64,000 bases of DNA from Paguma larvata. Taxonomy: Eukaryota; Chordata; Mammalia; Carnivora; Viverridae. The stretch lies in assembly GCA_030068075.1 (NCBI GenBank), contig CM057831.1, positions 10,955,370 through 11,019,369 of the forward strand. The letters are read 5' to 3'. How positions within the stretch are numbered: position 1 is the first letter of the stretch; each line of letters opens with the position of its first letter. The position numbers and the translations under genes were made by a program. The notes under the pieces are model-generated. The model did no database searches. It was not told the origin of the DNA and saw only the letters and a program-made list of their open reading frames with translations. Shown in pieces: positions 61,301-63,730 of this stretch.

Positions 61301-63730
61301 CTTGGCTAGTCTTGAATGCCGTTCGCCCCCTAGCAGCCTCTGGCAGAGCACTTCTCTAGCCCAGGGGTTTCTTGAGTCCCAGGCAGTGTCCCGTTGGCTG
61401 CGCCCTCGCTACCCTGGTGCCTTCTGTCCGACAGGTGTTAACGGCTTGAGGATGCTGGGGATTCTTCACGATGCGGTCGTGTTCCTGATCGAGCAGCTCT
61501 CTGGTGCCAAGCACTGTAGGAATTACAAATTCCGTTTCCACAAACCAGAGGAGGCCAACGAACCCCCCCTGAACCCTCATGGCTCAGCCAGGGCAGAAGT
61601 TCACCTGAGGCAAGTCCCATTCTCTTTCATAAGCAGGTTTGGGTCCCGATTTTATTATCTAATCATAGAATTCTTTTCCTACGCGACCTTTGAGATCTCC
61701 AGCGTCCACGCTGTCCCCTGCCTCCGCTAAAGCATTTCAGTGACAGCACATTTTCATCTTTTGGCTCCAGAAAATCGGCATTTGACATGTTTAACTTCCT
61801 GGCTTCCAAACATCGGCAGCCTCCCGAATACAACCCCAACGATGAGGAAGAGGAGGAGGTACAGCTGAAGTCTGCTCGGTAAGTCTGGAGTTGCAGGTTC
61901 GTTAGGAGCGCTCTTTGCTTCCCTCTCCTCCGGCTCTTCAGGGAACTGTGCGGAGTTGCTTGGATCAGAATTTCCCAGATAACATTCAAGAAGACTGAAA
62001 CGCAATTCGTACTAAGGTAGCAATGTTGCTTCTTAGCCTTTCGGCTCAGATCAAGTGTCAGGTAGCAGTAGCTGGCTGGCAGAGACAGGAATGTGTTCCA
62101 GAGGAGAAATTCAGATAACTGCAAGATGCATTTTTAACCAAAGCATATATACACCCTGTCAGCTTTGGACGTAGCACCGTAATCCCCATGGTCAAGTTCT
62201 ATGTATATTGTAGGCCTAATTTTATAAGACACTTGTGCTTGGCATTGAGCAGAGAGAATAATGTAGTCATACTCTCTAGGAACCTTTGATCCAAGACTCA
62301 AAACTGATGATCTCCTGAAGAGACTTCATTAATAATACCCCTTGTCTCTTTAGGAGGGCAACAAGTATGGATCTGCCAATGCCCATGCGTTTCCGGCATT
62401 TAAAGAAGACTTCTAAGGAGGCAGTCGGTGTCTACAGGTATGGCTAAAATTGTAGAAGGAATTAGAGAAAACGAAGCATCTTCCAAAATGAAAGCGAACC
62501 AAATGCCAGAATGACGTCCCTCGTGCAGTGAGGTTTTTCTAGCTATTATTGCTGGAACCTGATGCCCTGGGATCCTGTACTTCCTTATGTTGAACAGGGA
62601 ACCTAACACAGTAAGCACTGAAGTATTGCTACTTCTGGTACCTTACGGAGTGAAGAAATCTTTTCTTGGCCATTCGTGAAAACAGTGACTATACCGCTCA
62701 GATCCGGGGGCTCCGGGTTCTTTTTCTCTTTTCAAGGGTCTGTCCTTCCTGGGGAACTAACAGACCAGGAGGCTTCGGTCACTTGTTGACGCGTTCCCAC
62801 GGTTAACCGGCCGACCTCTTCTCCATCGCTCTATCCTAGGTCTCCCATTCATGGCCGGGGTCTGTTTTGTAAGAGAAACATCGACGCAGGTGAGATGGTG
62901 ATCGAGTATGCCGGCAACGTCATCCGCTCCATCCAGACCGACAAGCGAGAGAAGTATTACGACAGCAAGGTGAGTGGCCCGCCTTCACCGGCCCCGTCCT
63001 GGTGTCGTGTGTGGAAAGGGGCCGTCAACACAAACATGATCCCTACCTCCCGAGAGAAATAGGATGTTTTCTTAATTTGAACATACCTTTTTTTTTTTTT
63101 TTTTTTTTTACATTTTGACATCTTGAAAATCTGTGGTAGGCCCCAGGAAAAGCTCAGAGTCTACCCTAAGGATTCGTACCCAAAGATACTCTTTGAAGGT
63201 CTGTCTGAGCGGATCAAAAGCACATAGTGACGTGACGTGTTAGGCTTCTTTTTCCTGCGGAGACGCTACGAGACCTCCGGTGCGGTGGCCGTAGCGCAGG
63301 AGTTTGTTCCGGAGGCGTCTTGAGAGACGGGAGACACTCTTTGCCGGAAGGAACTTTTCTCAGCCCCAGCTGTCGGCCACCTCAGAAGGTCGGGGAATGT
63401 TCTCCAGCCCGCGCCGCGCTGAGTAACGAGGTGTCCTTTCTCCTTCACGCGTAGGGCATCGGTTGCTACATGTTCCGAATCGACGACTCGGAAGTGGTGG
63501 ACGCCACCATGCACGGGAACGCCGCCCGCTTCATCAATCACTCCTGTGAGCCCAACTGCTACTCCCGGGTCATCAACATCGACGGGCAGAAGCACATCGT
63601 CATCTTCGCCATGCGCAAGATCTACCGCGGGGAGGAGCTCACGTACGACTACAAGTTCCCCATCGAGGATGCCAGCAACAAGCTCCCCTGCAACTGTGGC
63701 GCCAAGAAGTGCCGGAAGTTCCTAAACTGA
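13308..63730 (+). CDS. KMT2A: KMT2A (MLL1) histone H3K4 methyltransferase, exons 2-36
   Basis: Overall locus; individual exons are listed separately. The joined exons encode residues from about 145 to the C-terminus, giving about 3,966 residues in total against 3,969 in the human protein once one surplus base in exon 27 is discounted. KMT2A is a nuclear chromatin regulator. Taspase-1 cuts it into N and C fragments that re-associate through FYRN and FYRC, and the SET domain methylates histone H3 Lys4 in a complex with WDR5, RBBP5, ASH2L and DPY30; it maintains HOX expression. All introns are GT-AG except intron 32, which starts with GC. Exon 1 with the start codon and menin-binding motif is outside the window. 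Identification rests on near-identity of every exon to the human protein as I remember it, so it is very secure; individual exon edges rest on splice consensus and reading phase. Confidence 0.98.
13378..16048 (+). other. KMT2A: KMT2A intron 2
   Basis: 2.7 kb of mostly unique AT-rich sequence. I see no CAN-SINE here, unlike most other long introns of the window; a weak MIR-like patch lies near 14440-14500. Confidence 0.85.
16049..18702 (+). CDS. KMT2A: KMT2A exon 3: AT hooks and N-terminal region
   Basis: A 2,654-bp exon, open throughout in the KMT2A frame. It carries three AT hooks that bind the minor groove of AT-rich [13 protein letters not shown] at about 16063-16092, [11 protein letters not shown] at about 16204-16236 and [11 protein letters not shown] at about 16447-16479. 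The nuclear-speckle targeting region, long Ser/Pro and basic stretches, a polyproline tract (about 17220-17265) and an Arg/Glu/Lys-rich charged stretch (about 18120-18235) follow. Similarity to human is very high with scattered substitutions. It ends on a codon boundary, and the donor is CAG|GTACTC. Reading on into intron 3 stops at 18747. Confidence 0.98.
19691..19913 (-). mobile_element. CAN-SINE, long form
   Basis: CCAAACTTTT occurs on both sides, a probable target duplication. Confidence 0.9.
20009..20222 (-). mobile_element. CAN-SINE, long form
   Basis: Flanked by TGATGTCTGTTG and TGATTTCTGTTT, a probable target duplication. Confidence 0.88.
20465..20642 (+). CDS. KMT2A: KMT2A exon 4
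   Basis: 178 bp encoding [18 protein letters not shown] to SSMGND. It contains a basic segment ([12 protein letters not shown]) leading towards the CXXC domain and lies in the repression domain region. It ends in phase 1 (G plus AC of exon 5). Confidence 0.97.
20643..21508 (+). other. KMT2A: KMT2A intron 4
   Basis: 866 bp with no gene; 21269-21440 is AT-rich, otherwise no repeat was recognised. Confidence 0.8.
21509..21743 (+). CDS. KMT2A: KMT2A exon 5: CXXC domain, main part
   Basis: 235 bp. It encodes the basic [17 protein letters not shown] start of the CXXC zinc finger and most of its cysteines, through [15 protein letters not shown]. The CXXC domain (about human 1147-1195) binds unmethylated CpG DNA and is kept in leukaemic fusions. 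The final codon is split AA|G with exon 6. Confidence 0.98.
22183..22312 (+). mobile_element. CAN-SINE, short form
   Basis: Flanked by CTGACAAATTTAT and CTGATAAACATAT, a possible target duplication. Confidence 0.75.
22318..22420. repeat. AT-rich low-complexity tract
   Basis: ATATAT-type sequence, including repeated CATATATGT units. Confidence 0.8.
22526..22746 (-). mobile_element. CAN-SINE, long form
   Basis: GCACATGGAA at 22512 and 22747 forms the target duplication. Confidence 0.92.
23656..23720 (+). CDS. KMT2A: KMT2A exon 6: CXXC domain, C-terminal part
   Basis: 65 bp encoding [21 protein letters not shown]. It supplies the last CXXC zinc-ligand cysteine and the C-terminal helix of the domain. 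It ends in phase 1. Confidence 0.97.
24131..24508 (+). CDS. KMT2A: KMT2A exon 7: Lys/Pro-rich linker
   Basis: 378 bp. A low-complexity basic and proline-rich linker ([19 protein letters not shown], then repeated Pro runs) between CXXC and the PHD fingers. It is more diverged from human than its neighbours, as expected for a disordered linker. The donor is GCAG|GTAAGT. The preceding intron 6 (410 bp) shows no recognised repeat. Confidence 0.96.
24843..24916 (+). CDS. KMT2A: KMT2A exon 8
   Basis: 74 bp encoding [18 protein letters not shown] and QKPKEK. It opens the segment that corresponds to the human breakpoint cluster region. Acceptor TTCTTCAG, donor GTGAGG; the codon boundary is at its end. 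Confidence 0.96.
24917..25902 (+). other. KMT2A: KMT2A intron 8
   Basis: 986 bp of unique sequence; no SINE was recognised. Confidence 0.8.
25903..26034 (+). CDS. KMT2A: KMT2A exon 9
   Basis: 132 bp, in phase at both ends, encoding [20 protein letters not shown] to VDFK. A linker ahead of PHD1. In human, exon 9 is one of the common last exons of the N-terminal part in fusion transcripts. Confidence 0.97.
26106..26310 (+). mobile_element. CAN-SINE, long form, in intron 9
   Basis: Flanked by AAAATCATGTTCACCA (26090) and AAAATGATGTTAACCA (26311), 14 of 16 bases equal. Confidence 0.92.
26800..26913 (+). CDS. KMT2A: KMT2A exon 10: start of PHD1
   Basis: 114 bp, encoding [20 protein letters not shown] to [15 protein letters not shown] supplies the first zinc ligands of PHD1. 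The acceptor follows a long CT tract (26770-26796). In phase at both ends. Confidence 0.97.
27137..27226 (-). pseudogene. Truncated 5S rRNA retrocopy
   Basis: The reverse strand reads as the first 90 nt or so of 5S rRNA, starting GTCTTCGGCCATACCACCC and ending GGATGGGAGAC; the last 30 nt are absent. Differences include TT for TA near the start and GGACGC for GGAAGC. Flanks CAAAAACCCCTT and CAAAACCCTCTT look like target duplications, which suggests retroposition. The missing 3' end argues against function. Confidence 0.9.
27427..27526 (+). mobile_element. CAN-SINE, short form, head-truncated
   Basis: AAAGATCACGTGGGAAG upstream and AAAGATCATTTGGAAG downstream suggest a target duplication. Confidence 0.72.
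28503..28719 (+). mobile_element. CAN-SINE, long form
   Basis: AGAATATGCGGTCTA (28488) and AGAATATTCAGTCTA (28720) flank it. The downstream duplication overlaps the target of the U2 stub at 28739. Confidence 0.92.
28739..28774 (+). pseudogene. U2 snRNA 5' stub
   Basis: A 36-bp insert containing CTCGGCCTTTTGGCTAAGAT, the 5' end of U2 snRNA, flanked by a perfect 15-bp direct repeat TATTCAGTCTATAAT at 28724-28738 and 28775-28789. No A-tail and no remaining U2 body, so it is a 3'-truncated retrocopy. Confidence 0.9.
29013..29196 (-). mobile_element. CAN-SINE, long form
   Basis: The body is diverged; the head GAGCCACCCAGGCGCCCC is intact. Confidence 0.85.
29290..29510 (-). mobile_element. Old L1 3' fragment
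   Basis: Phrases such as AAATATTTTGGTGTGTATTT and CAGTTGCCCCAATAAATCC match antisense L1M-type 3' sequence as I recall it. Confidence 0.5.
29519..29719 (-). mobile_element. CAN-SINE, long form
   Basis: Tail at 29521-29551. The head ends in a degenerate GCAGGTCCCC. Confidence 0.83.
29856..30062 (+). mobile_element. CAN-SINE with internal minisatellite
   Basis: A degenerate head and a truncated CT-rich tail. The part carrying the tRNA B box is amplified at 29911-29990 (see the repeat entry). Confidence 0.78.
29911..29990 (+). repeat. Four tandem 20-bp units containing the tRNA B box
   Basis: Unit GGTTCATGGGTTCGAGTTCT at 29931 and 29951; the first copy starts with A and the last ends GAGCCCT. 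Each unit contains GGGTTCGAG, the core of the RNA polymerase III B box. Confidence 0.95.
30183..30391 (-). mobile_element. CAN-SINE, long form
   Basis: TATATAGTTACTTT and TATGTAGTTACTTT flank it as target duplications. Confidence 0.92.
30604..30750 (+). CDS. KMT2A: KMT2A exon 11: PHD1/PHD2
   Basis: 147 bp, in phase. [16 protein letters not shown] completes PHD1 and [19 protein letters not shown] starts PHD2. The C4HC3 zinc ligands are all present. PHD1-3 removal is characteristic of fusion oncoproteins. Confidence 0.97.
31145..31310 (-). mobile_element. L1-like 3' fragment in intron 11
   Basis: ACAGTTGACATACAATATCG and nearby text resemble antisense L1 3' sequence. The rest of intron 11 is unique. 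Confidence 0.45.
31418..31513 (+). CDS. KMT2A: KMT2A exon 12: PHD2
   Basis: 96 bp encoding [20 protein letters not shown] to KKVW, with the His-Cys ligands of PHD2. The acceptor is TACAG|CAG, a NAGNAG tandem, so use of the second AG would drop the first Gln without a frame change. Confidence 0.97.
31710..31830 (+). CDS. KMT2A: KMT2A exon 13: PHD2/PHD3 linker
   Basis: 121 bp encoding [20 protein letters not shown] to LFAK. It holds the last ligands of PHD2 and a further Cys-rich segment leading to PHD3. Ends in phase 1. Confidence 0.97.
31831..32712 (+). other. KMT2A: KMT2A intron 13
   Basis: Unique sequence plus one short CAN-SINE. Confidence 0.82.
32424..32526 (+). mobile_element. CAN-SINE, short form
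   Basis: TGAGTCTAAATA and GGAGTCTACATA flank it; it ends in a 17-bp A-run. Confidence 0.82.
32713..32826 (+). CDS. KMT2A: KMT2A exon 14: PHD3 with tandem donor
   Basis: 114 bp encoding [20 protein letters not shown] to CENLS. PHD3 binds H3K4me3 and the cyclophilin CYP33. After TCAG the donor GTACAG gives Ser-Asp joining with exon 15. A second donor nine bases downstream (GTTGGA, extending the exon to 32835) would insert Gly-Thr-Glu. Human KMT2A has two isoforms differing by these three residues, so both donors are probably used. Confidence 0.95.
33142..33183 (-). pseudogene. tRNA-Arg(TCT) 5'-part retrocopy
   Basis: The reverse strand reads GGCTCTGTGGCGCAACGG and on to CTTCTA, the 5' half of tRNA-Arg(TCT) through the anticodon, then GTGAC, which looks like the start of the intron carried by such genes. 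Six bases (GTAGGT) precede it. Flanks GAGCGTCCCTTT (33130-33141) and GAGTGTCCCTTT (33190-33201) are target duplications. Nothing of the 3' half is present, so it is not a tRNA gene. Confidence 0.85.
33359..33543 (+). CDS. KMT2A: KMT2A exon 15: PHD3 end
   Basis: 185 bp encoding [20 protein letters not shown] to HLLRYRQ. CVNC supplies the last zinc ligands of PHD3, and [20 protein letters not shown] begins the helical region packed against the bromodomain. Ends on a codon boundary. Confidence 0.97.
33709..33931 (+). mobile_element. CAN-SINE, long form, in intron 15
   Basis: AAGAAAATCTTTAAGGCC and AAGAAAATCTTTAGAGCC flank it. The rest of intron 15 is unique or old GA-rich sequence. Confidence 0.92.
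34524..34697 (+). CDS. KMT2A: KMT2A exon 16
   Basis: 174 bp, in phase. [20 protein letters not shown] to GNYTSV: an acidic Pro/Ser loop and the [16 protein letters not shown] helix at the start of the bromodomain fold. One conservative change against human was noted (EE for DD). Confidence 0.97.
35095..35327 (+). repeat. About 60-bp direct repeats flanking a SINE
   Basis: Copy 1 is 35095-35151 and copy 2 about 35266-35327. Both contain TATGGGAATGA, ATGGTCC and ATATTTGCTATT-like strings in the same order, with one small indel and scattered differences. Confidence 0.88.
35152..35265 (+). mobile_element. CAN-SINE, short form
   Basis: Head GGGGCATCTGGCTGGCTC; ends with AAATAAAAAAAAACTTT. Confidence 0.82.
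35611..35721 (+). CDS. KMT2A: KMT2A exon 17: bromodomain
   Basis: 111 bp, in phase. [20 protein letters not shown] to SFFIR, helices of the atypical bromodomain, which is thought not to bind acetyl-lysine well. The donor CGG|GTGAAT is followed 15 bp later by the target duplication of a SINE. Confidence 0.97.
35751..35968 (-). mobile_element. CAN-SINE, long form, near exon 17
   Basis: Perfect 15-bp target duplication TAGTTCACGTTTTTA at 35736-35750 and 35969-35983. Confidence 0.95.
36247..36320 (+). CDS. KMT2A: KMT2A exon 18: bromodomain end
   Basis: 74 bp encoding [20 protein letters not shown] and KVSS; the last helix of the bromodomain. The split codon AA|C spans to exon 19. Confidence 0.97.
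36321..36951 (+). other. KMT2A: KMT2A intron 18
   Basis: 631 bp of AT-rich unique sequence; 36741-36761 contains a small palindrome (CATATATCGAGGATATATG). No SINE. Confidence 0.8.
36952..37145 (+). CDS. KMT2A: KMT2A exon 19: Pro-rich linker
   Basis: 194 bp encoding [20 protein letters not shown] to PPTPPTL. A Pro-rich linker to PHD4. The acceptor TTTTCAG|CAG is a NAGNAG tandem; the second AG would delete one Ser. Confidence 0.95.
37484..37590 (+). CDS. KMT2A: KMT2A exon 20: start of ePHD (PHD4)
   Basis: 107 bp encoding [20 protein letters not shown] to [17 protein letters not shown] provides the pre-PHD zinc-knuckle cysteines of the extended PHD. Intron 19 before it (338 bp) shows nothing recognisable. 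Confidence 0.96.
37866..38100 (+). mobile_element. MIR element in intron 20
   Basis: A near full-length MIR: tRNA-like head (AGCAGAGTGGTTAAGATCCC), core with TTAACCTGTCTCTCAGTTTC and 3' end TGCCTGGCACATAGTAAG. Confidence 0.85.
38425..38562 (+). CDS. KMT2A: KMT2A exon 21: ePHD
   Basis: 138 bp, in phase. [20 protein letters not shown] to [15 protein letters not shown] is the conserved His-Cys core of extended PHD domains. Confidence 0.97.
38963..39183 (-). mobile_element. CAN-SINE with expanded (GTT)n tail
   Basis: GGAGTAAAGGTTTTT and GGAGTAAAGTTTTT flank it. The tail (A-rich on its own strand) has become (GTT)n at 38961-38982. Confidence 0.9.
39240..39279. repeat. (GAAA)n/(GA)n simple repeat
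   Basis: Purine-only tract. Confidence 0.9.
39855..40013 (+). CDS. KMT2A: KMT2A exon 22: ePHD end
   Basis: 159 bp encoding [20 protein letters not shown] to LIKGE. The C4HC3 ligands of the second ePHD half (CEFC, CCLTSC, YHFMCS, CQRH) are all present. Confidence 0.97.
40258..40375 (+). CDS. KMT2A: KMT2A exon 23: start of FYRN
   Basis: 118 bp encoding [20 protein letters not shown] to HMMIG. The FYRN domain pairs with FYRC after taspase-1 cleavage. Intron 22 (244 bp) is unremarkable. Confidence 0.97.
40498..40576 (+). CDS. KMT2A: KMT2A exon 24: FYRN
   Basis: 79 bp encoding [20 protein letters not shown] and FPIGY. The final codon CA|G is split. Confidence 0.97.
40577..41610 (+). other. KMT2A: KMT2A intron 24
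   Basis: 1.0 kb of unique sequence, no repeat recognised. Confidence 0.8.
41611..41771 (+). CDS. KMT2A: KMT2A exon 25: FYRN end
   Basis: 161 bp encoding [20 protein letters not shown] to HSPTSFA. The RVYWS motif is typical of FYRN. A Thr-to-Ala change near the end relative to human was noted. Confidence 0.97.
41940..42053 (-). mobile_element. CAN-SINE, short form, in intron 25
   Basis: AAGTAATCTCTACACCCAAC subfamily motif; the head ends at 42053, 60 bp before the exon 26 acceptor. Confidence 0.78.
42114..42296 (+). CDS. KMT2A: KMT2A exon 26
   Basis: 183 bp encoding [20 protein letters not shown] to PLPSAG. One Pro of the human DRPPHSQ string is missing (a 3-bp indel, frame kept). Disordered Ser/Pro sequence. 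Confidence 0.96.
42517..46766 (+). CDS. KMT2A: KMT2A exon 27 with +1 frameshift
   Basis: The largest exon, 4,250 bp. Features: taspase-1 site 1 QVDGADD at 44010-44030, taspase-1 site 2 QLDGVDD at 44166-44186, a basic [17 protein letters not shown] stretch before them, and the transactivation segment [13 protein letters not shown] near 44560-44600, which binds the CBP KIX domain. The frame is open from 42517 to 46481. Then an extra G in ACAGGTAGAT (46482-46483) shifts the frame: read as is, it stops at 46518-46520, while skipping one base restores VDAP...GLEQNK and the human-like sequence to the exon end. The exon length (4,250; frame requires 3n+1) confirms one net extra base. Sequencing error, an individual variant or a real frameshift cannot be separated here. 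Confidence 0.95.
46767..47490 (+). other. KMT2A: KMT2A intron 27
   Basis: 724 bp; a T-run at 46898-46916, otherwise a possible old L1-like patch at 47190-47470 (GTGTAGCCACTGTTCAGATC). No gene. Confidence 0.75.
47491..47571 (+). CDS. KMT2A: KMT2A exon 28
   Basis: 81 bp encoding [20 protein letters not shown] and ECGKTT. Disordered linker between the transactivation region and FYRC. Confidence 0.95.
47675..47892 (-). mobile_element. CAN-SINE, long form, in intron 28
   Basis: The body carries an extra ATCATGACCCGTGAGATCGTGA-like local duplication (about 47813-47839). Confidence 0.83.
47974..48177 (+). mobile_element. CAN-SINE, long form
   Basis: AACAGTCCCTTATTG and AACAGTCCTTTATTG flank it; the A-run is about 22 bp. 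Confidence 0.9.
48636..48694 (+). CDS. KMT2A: KMT2A exon 29
   Basis: 59 bp encoding [19 protein letters not shown]. It is shorter than the human equivalent by two residues near its start. Phases fit both neighbours. Confidence 0.94.
49325..49495 (+). mobile_element. MIR element in intron 29
   Basis: MIR core phrases CTTGGCCAGTTACTC and GGATTGCTGTGAGG with a diverged 3' end. Confidence 0.75.
49600..49760 (+). mobile_element. Second MIR element in intron 29
   Basis: MIR core: ACTATGACCTAGGGCAGGTT, then TTATCTGCAGATGGGAGTAA; ends about 35 bp before exon 30. Confidence 0.75.
49796..49966 (+). CDS. KMT2A: KMT2A exon 30: start of FYRC region
   Basis: 171 bp encoding [20 protein letters not shown] to [22 protein letters not shown] leads into FYRC. 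Nearly identical to human. Confidence 0.97.
49990..50089 (+). mobile_element. CAN-SINE, short form, in intron 30
   Basis: Diverged; starts 24 bp after the exon 30 donor. Confidence 0.72.
50285..50690 (+). mobile_element. L2 3'-end remnant
   Basis: TCTGCCTGGAATGTTCTTTC, AAGTCTTCCCTGACCTTCTG and related phrases are typical of LINE2 3' sequence. The GA-rich continuation to about 51180 is probably old repeat of unknown type. Confidence 0.65.
51759..51833 (+). CDS. KMT2A: KMT2A exon 31: FYRC
   Basis: 75 bp encoding [20 protein letters not shown] and LSFA. A FYRC helix. It is followed by the largest complete intron in the window (9.6 kb). Confidence 0.97.
52004..52212 (+). mobile_element. CAN-SINE, long form
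   Basis: AATAAAGCATACAGTTCA and AATAAAGCATACTGTTCA (17 of 18) flank it. Confidence 0.95.
52213..52429 (-). mobile_element. L1 antisense 3' fragment
   Basis: AGTTGTACAACCACCACTAC and GGAATCATACAATATATGGC are typical of antisense L1 3' sequence. Confidence 0.65.
52433..52665 (-). mobile_element. CAN-SINE, long form
   Basis: TGGAGTCTTTGATT and TGGATTCTTTGGTT flank it. Lies in opposite orientation to the copy at 52004. Confidence 0.9.
52749..52952 (-). mobile_element. CAN-SINE, long form
   Basis: ATTGTTTTCTTTTT on both sides (52730 and 52952 regions). Confidence 0.9.
53484..53690 (+). mobile_element. CAN-SINE, long form
   Basis: Inserted in the L1; ends in (TAAG)n at 53652-53672 and an A-run, followed by a G-run at 53694-53704. 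Confidence 0.85.
54083..54285 (-). mobile_element. CAN-SINE, long form
   Basis: Inserted in the L1; head ACTGAGCCACCCAGGCGCCCC near 54264-54284. Confidence 0.87.
54759..54950 (+). mobile_element. CAN-SINE, long form, shortened body
   Basis: Part of the body after TGCTGTGAGTGC is altered. The next SINE abuts it at 54952. Confidence 0.82.
54952..55165 (+). mobile_element. CAN-SINE with head deletion
   Basis: About 12 bp of the head consensus between GTTAAGC and TCAGG are missing. Tandem with the copy at 54759. Confidence 0.83.
55430..56700 (-). mobile_element. Antisense L1 ORF2-derived sequence
   Basis: Ordered L1 phrases: AAGAAATCATTGCCAAACCC, AGCACCATTTGTTGAAAATG, CTCCAGTTTTGTTCTTTCTC, GTGGGCATCCTTGCTTCATT. 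Heavily decayed and interrupted by a SINE at 55799; no open ORF2. Confidence 0.85.
55799..55922 (+). mobile_element. CAN-SINE, short form
   Basis: Inserted in the L1; A-run of about 21 bp. Confidence 0.83.
56807..56882 (-). mobile_element. CAN-SINE head fragment
   Basis: Only the tRNA-like part (about 76 bp) is present. Confidence 0.82.
56974..57184 (+). mobile_element. CAN-SINE, long form
   Basis: Perfect 14-bp duplication ATTTTGAGGAACTG at 56960-56973 and 57185-57198. Confidence 0.96.
57369..57584 (+). mobile_element. CAN-SINE, long form
   Basis: Perfect 17-bp duplication AAAATTAAAACATGATT at 57352-57368 and 57585-57601. Confidence 0.96.
57625..57802 (-). mobile_element. CAN-SINE, long form
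   Basis: Opposite orientation to the copy ending at 57584; the (GA)n part is expanded at 57639-57658. Confidence 0.86.
58090..58560 (+). repeat. L2-like remnant
   Basis: Pyrimidine-rich L2-type text, boundaries uncertain. Confidence 0.4.
58920..59250 (+). repeat. MIR/L2 3'-end-like remnants
   Basis: GTAGTAGGCGCTCAGGAAAT followed by GTGAATGAAT, and GAACGGGGACCGTGT, recall L2/MIR 3' ends. Confidence 0.5.
59956..60078 (+). mobile_element. CAN-SINE, truncated
   Basis: Head GGGAGCCCGGATGGCTCAG with a shortened body ending in AAATAAGTAAAC. Confidence 0.7.
60102..60214 (-). mobile_element. CAN-SINE, short form
   Basis: AAGTAATCTCCAAACCCAAC motif; head ends GCCAGGTGCCCC. Confidence 0.82.
60337..60542 (-). 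mobile_element. CAN-SINE, long form
   Basis: CTACAAACGTTATTTA and CTATAAATGTTATTTTTA flank it. 20 bp from an inverted partner. Confidence 0.9.
60563..60775 (+). mobile_element. CAN-SINE, long form
   Basis: TGTTATTTTTATA and TGTACTTTTTATA flank it, so it reuses the target of the previous copy. Confidence 0.9.
61435..61609 (+). CDS. KMT2A: KMT2A exon 32: FYRC and Win motif; GC donor
   Basis: 175 bp encoding [20 protein letters not shown] to GSARAEVHL plus two bases of an Arg codon. It completes FYRC and carries the Win motif ([10 protein letters not shown]), whose Ala-Arg pair inserts into WDR5. The exon ends CTGAG and the intron starts GCAAGT. Only this GC donor keeps the frame: AG plus A of exon 33 gives Arg, followed by Lys-Ser-Ala-Phe as in human. 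The nearest GT (61614) would shift the frame. Confidence 0.96.
61771..61878 (+). CDS. KMT2A: KMT2A exon 33
   Basis: 108 bp encoding [20 protein letters not shown] to LKSA. The linker between Win motif and SET with a run of acidic residues (EEEEE). Intron 32 before it is only 161 bp. Confidence 0.97.
62025..62059 (+). pseudogene. U2 snRNA 5' stub in intron 33
   Basis: GCTTCTTAGCCTTTCGGCTC then AGATCAAGTGT resembles the U2 5' end with several changes. Flanked by AGGTAGCAAT (62015) and AGGTAGCAGT (62060), a short target duplication. Only about 35 nt, no A-tail. Confidence 0.8.
62354..62437 (+). CDS. KMT2A: KMT2A exon 34: pre-SET segment
   Basis: 84 bp encoding [20 protein letters not shown] and KEAVGVY, leading into the SET domain. 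Identical to human as far as I recall. Confidence 0.97.
62438..62839 (+). other. KMT2A: KMT2A intron 34
   Basis: 402 bp, unique, no feature seen. Confidence 0.8.
62840..62969 (+). CDS. KMT2A: KMT2A exon 35: SET domain, N-terminal half
   Basis: 130 bp encoding [20 protein letters not shown] to YYDSK. HGRGLF is the first cofactor-binding motif of SET domains, followed by [11 protein letters not shown]. Confidence 0.98.
63455..63730 (+). CDS. KMT2A: KMT2A exon 36: SET and post-SET, stop codon
   Basis: 276 bp including TGA at 63728-63730. It contains [17 protein letters not shown] (the NHS motif that contacts S-adenosylmethionine), [10 protein letters not shown] (catalytic-site tyrosine) and the post-[16 protein letters not shown], whose cysteines bind zinc with a cysteine of the SET core. 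No changes to catalytic residues. Intron 35 (485 bp) contains a T-run at 63090-63110. Confidence 0.99.
   Translation, partial: GIGCYMFRIDDSEVVDATMHGNAARFINHSCEPNCYSRVINIDGQKHIVIFAMRKIYRGEELTYDYKFPIEDASNKLPCNCGAKKCRKFLN

Larger units (their letters stand above)
51834..61434 (+). other. KMT2A: KMT2A intron 31
   Basis: 9.6 kb, about sixteen CAN-SINEs in both orientations, inserted largely into pieces of antisense L1. 58090-58560 looks L2-like and 58920-59250 MIR/L2-like. 59260-59950 and 60780-61434 appear unique. No exon or gene was seen. Confidence 0.88.

Noticed and set aside
61610..61615. Use of the GT at 61614 as the exon 32 donor
   Set aside because: It would add four bases and break the frame, whereas the GC donor restores the human-like protein.
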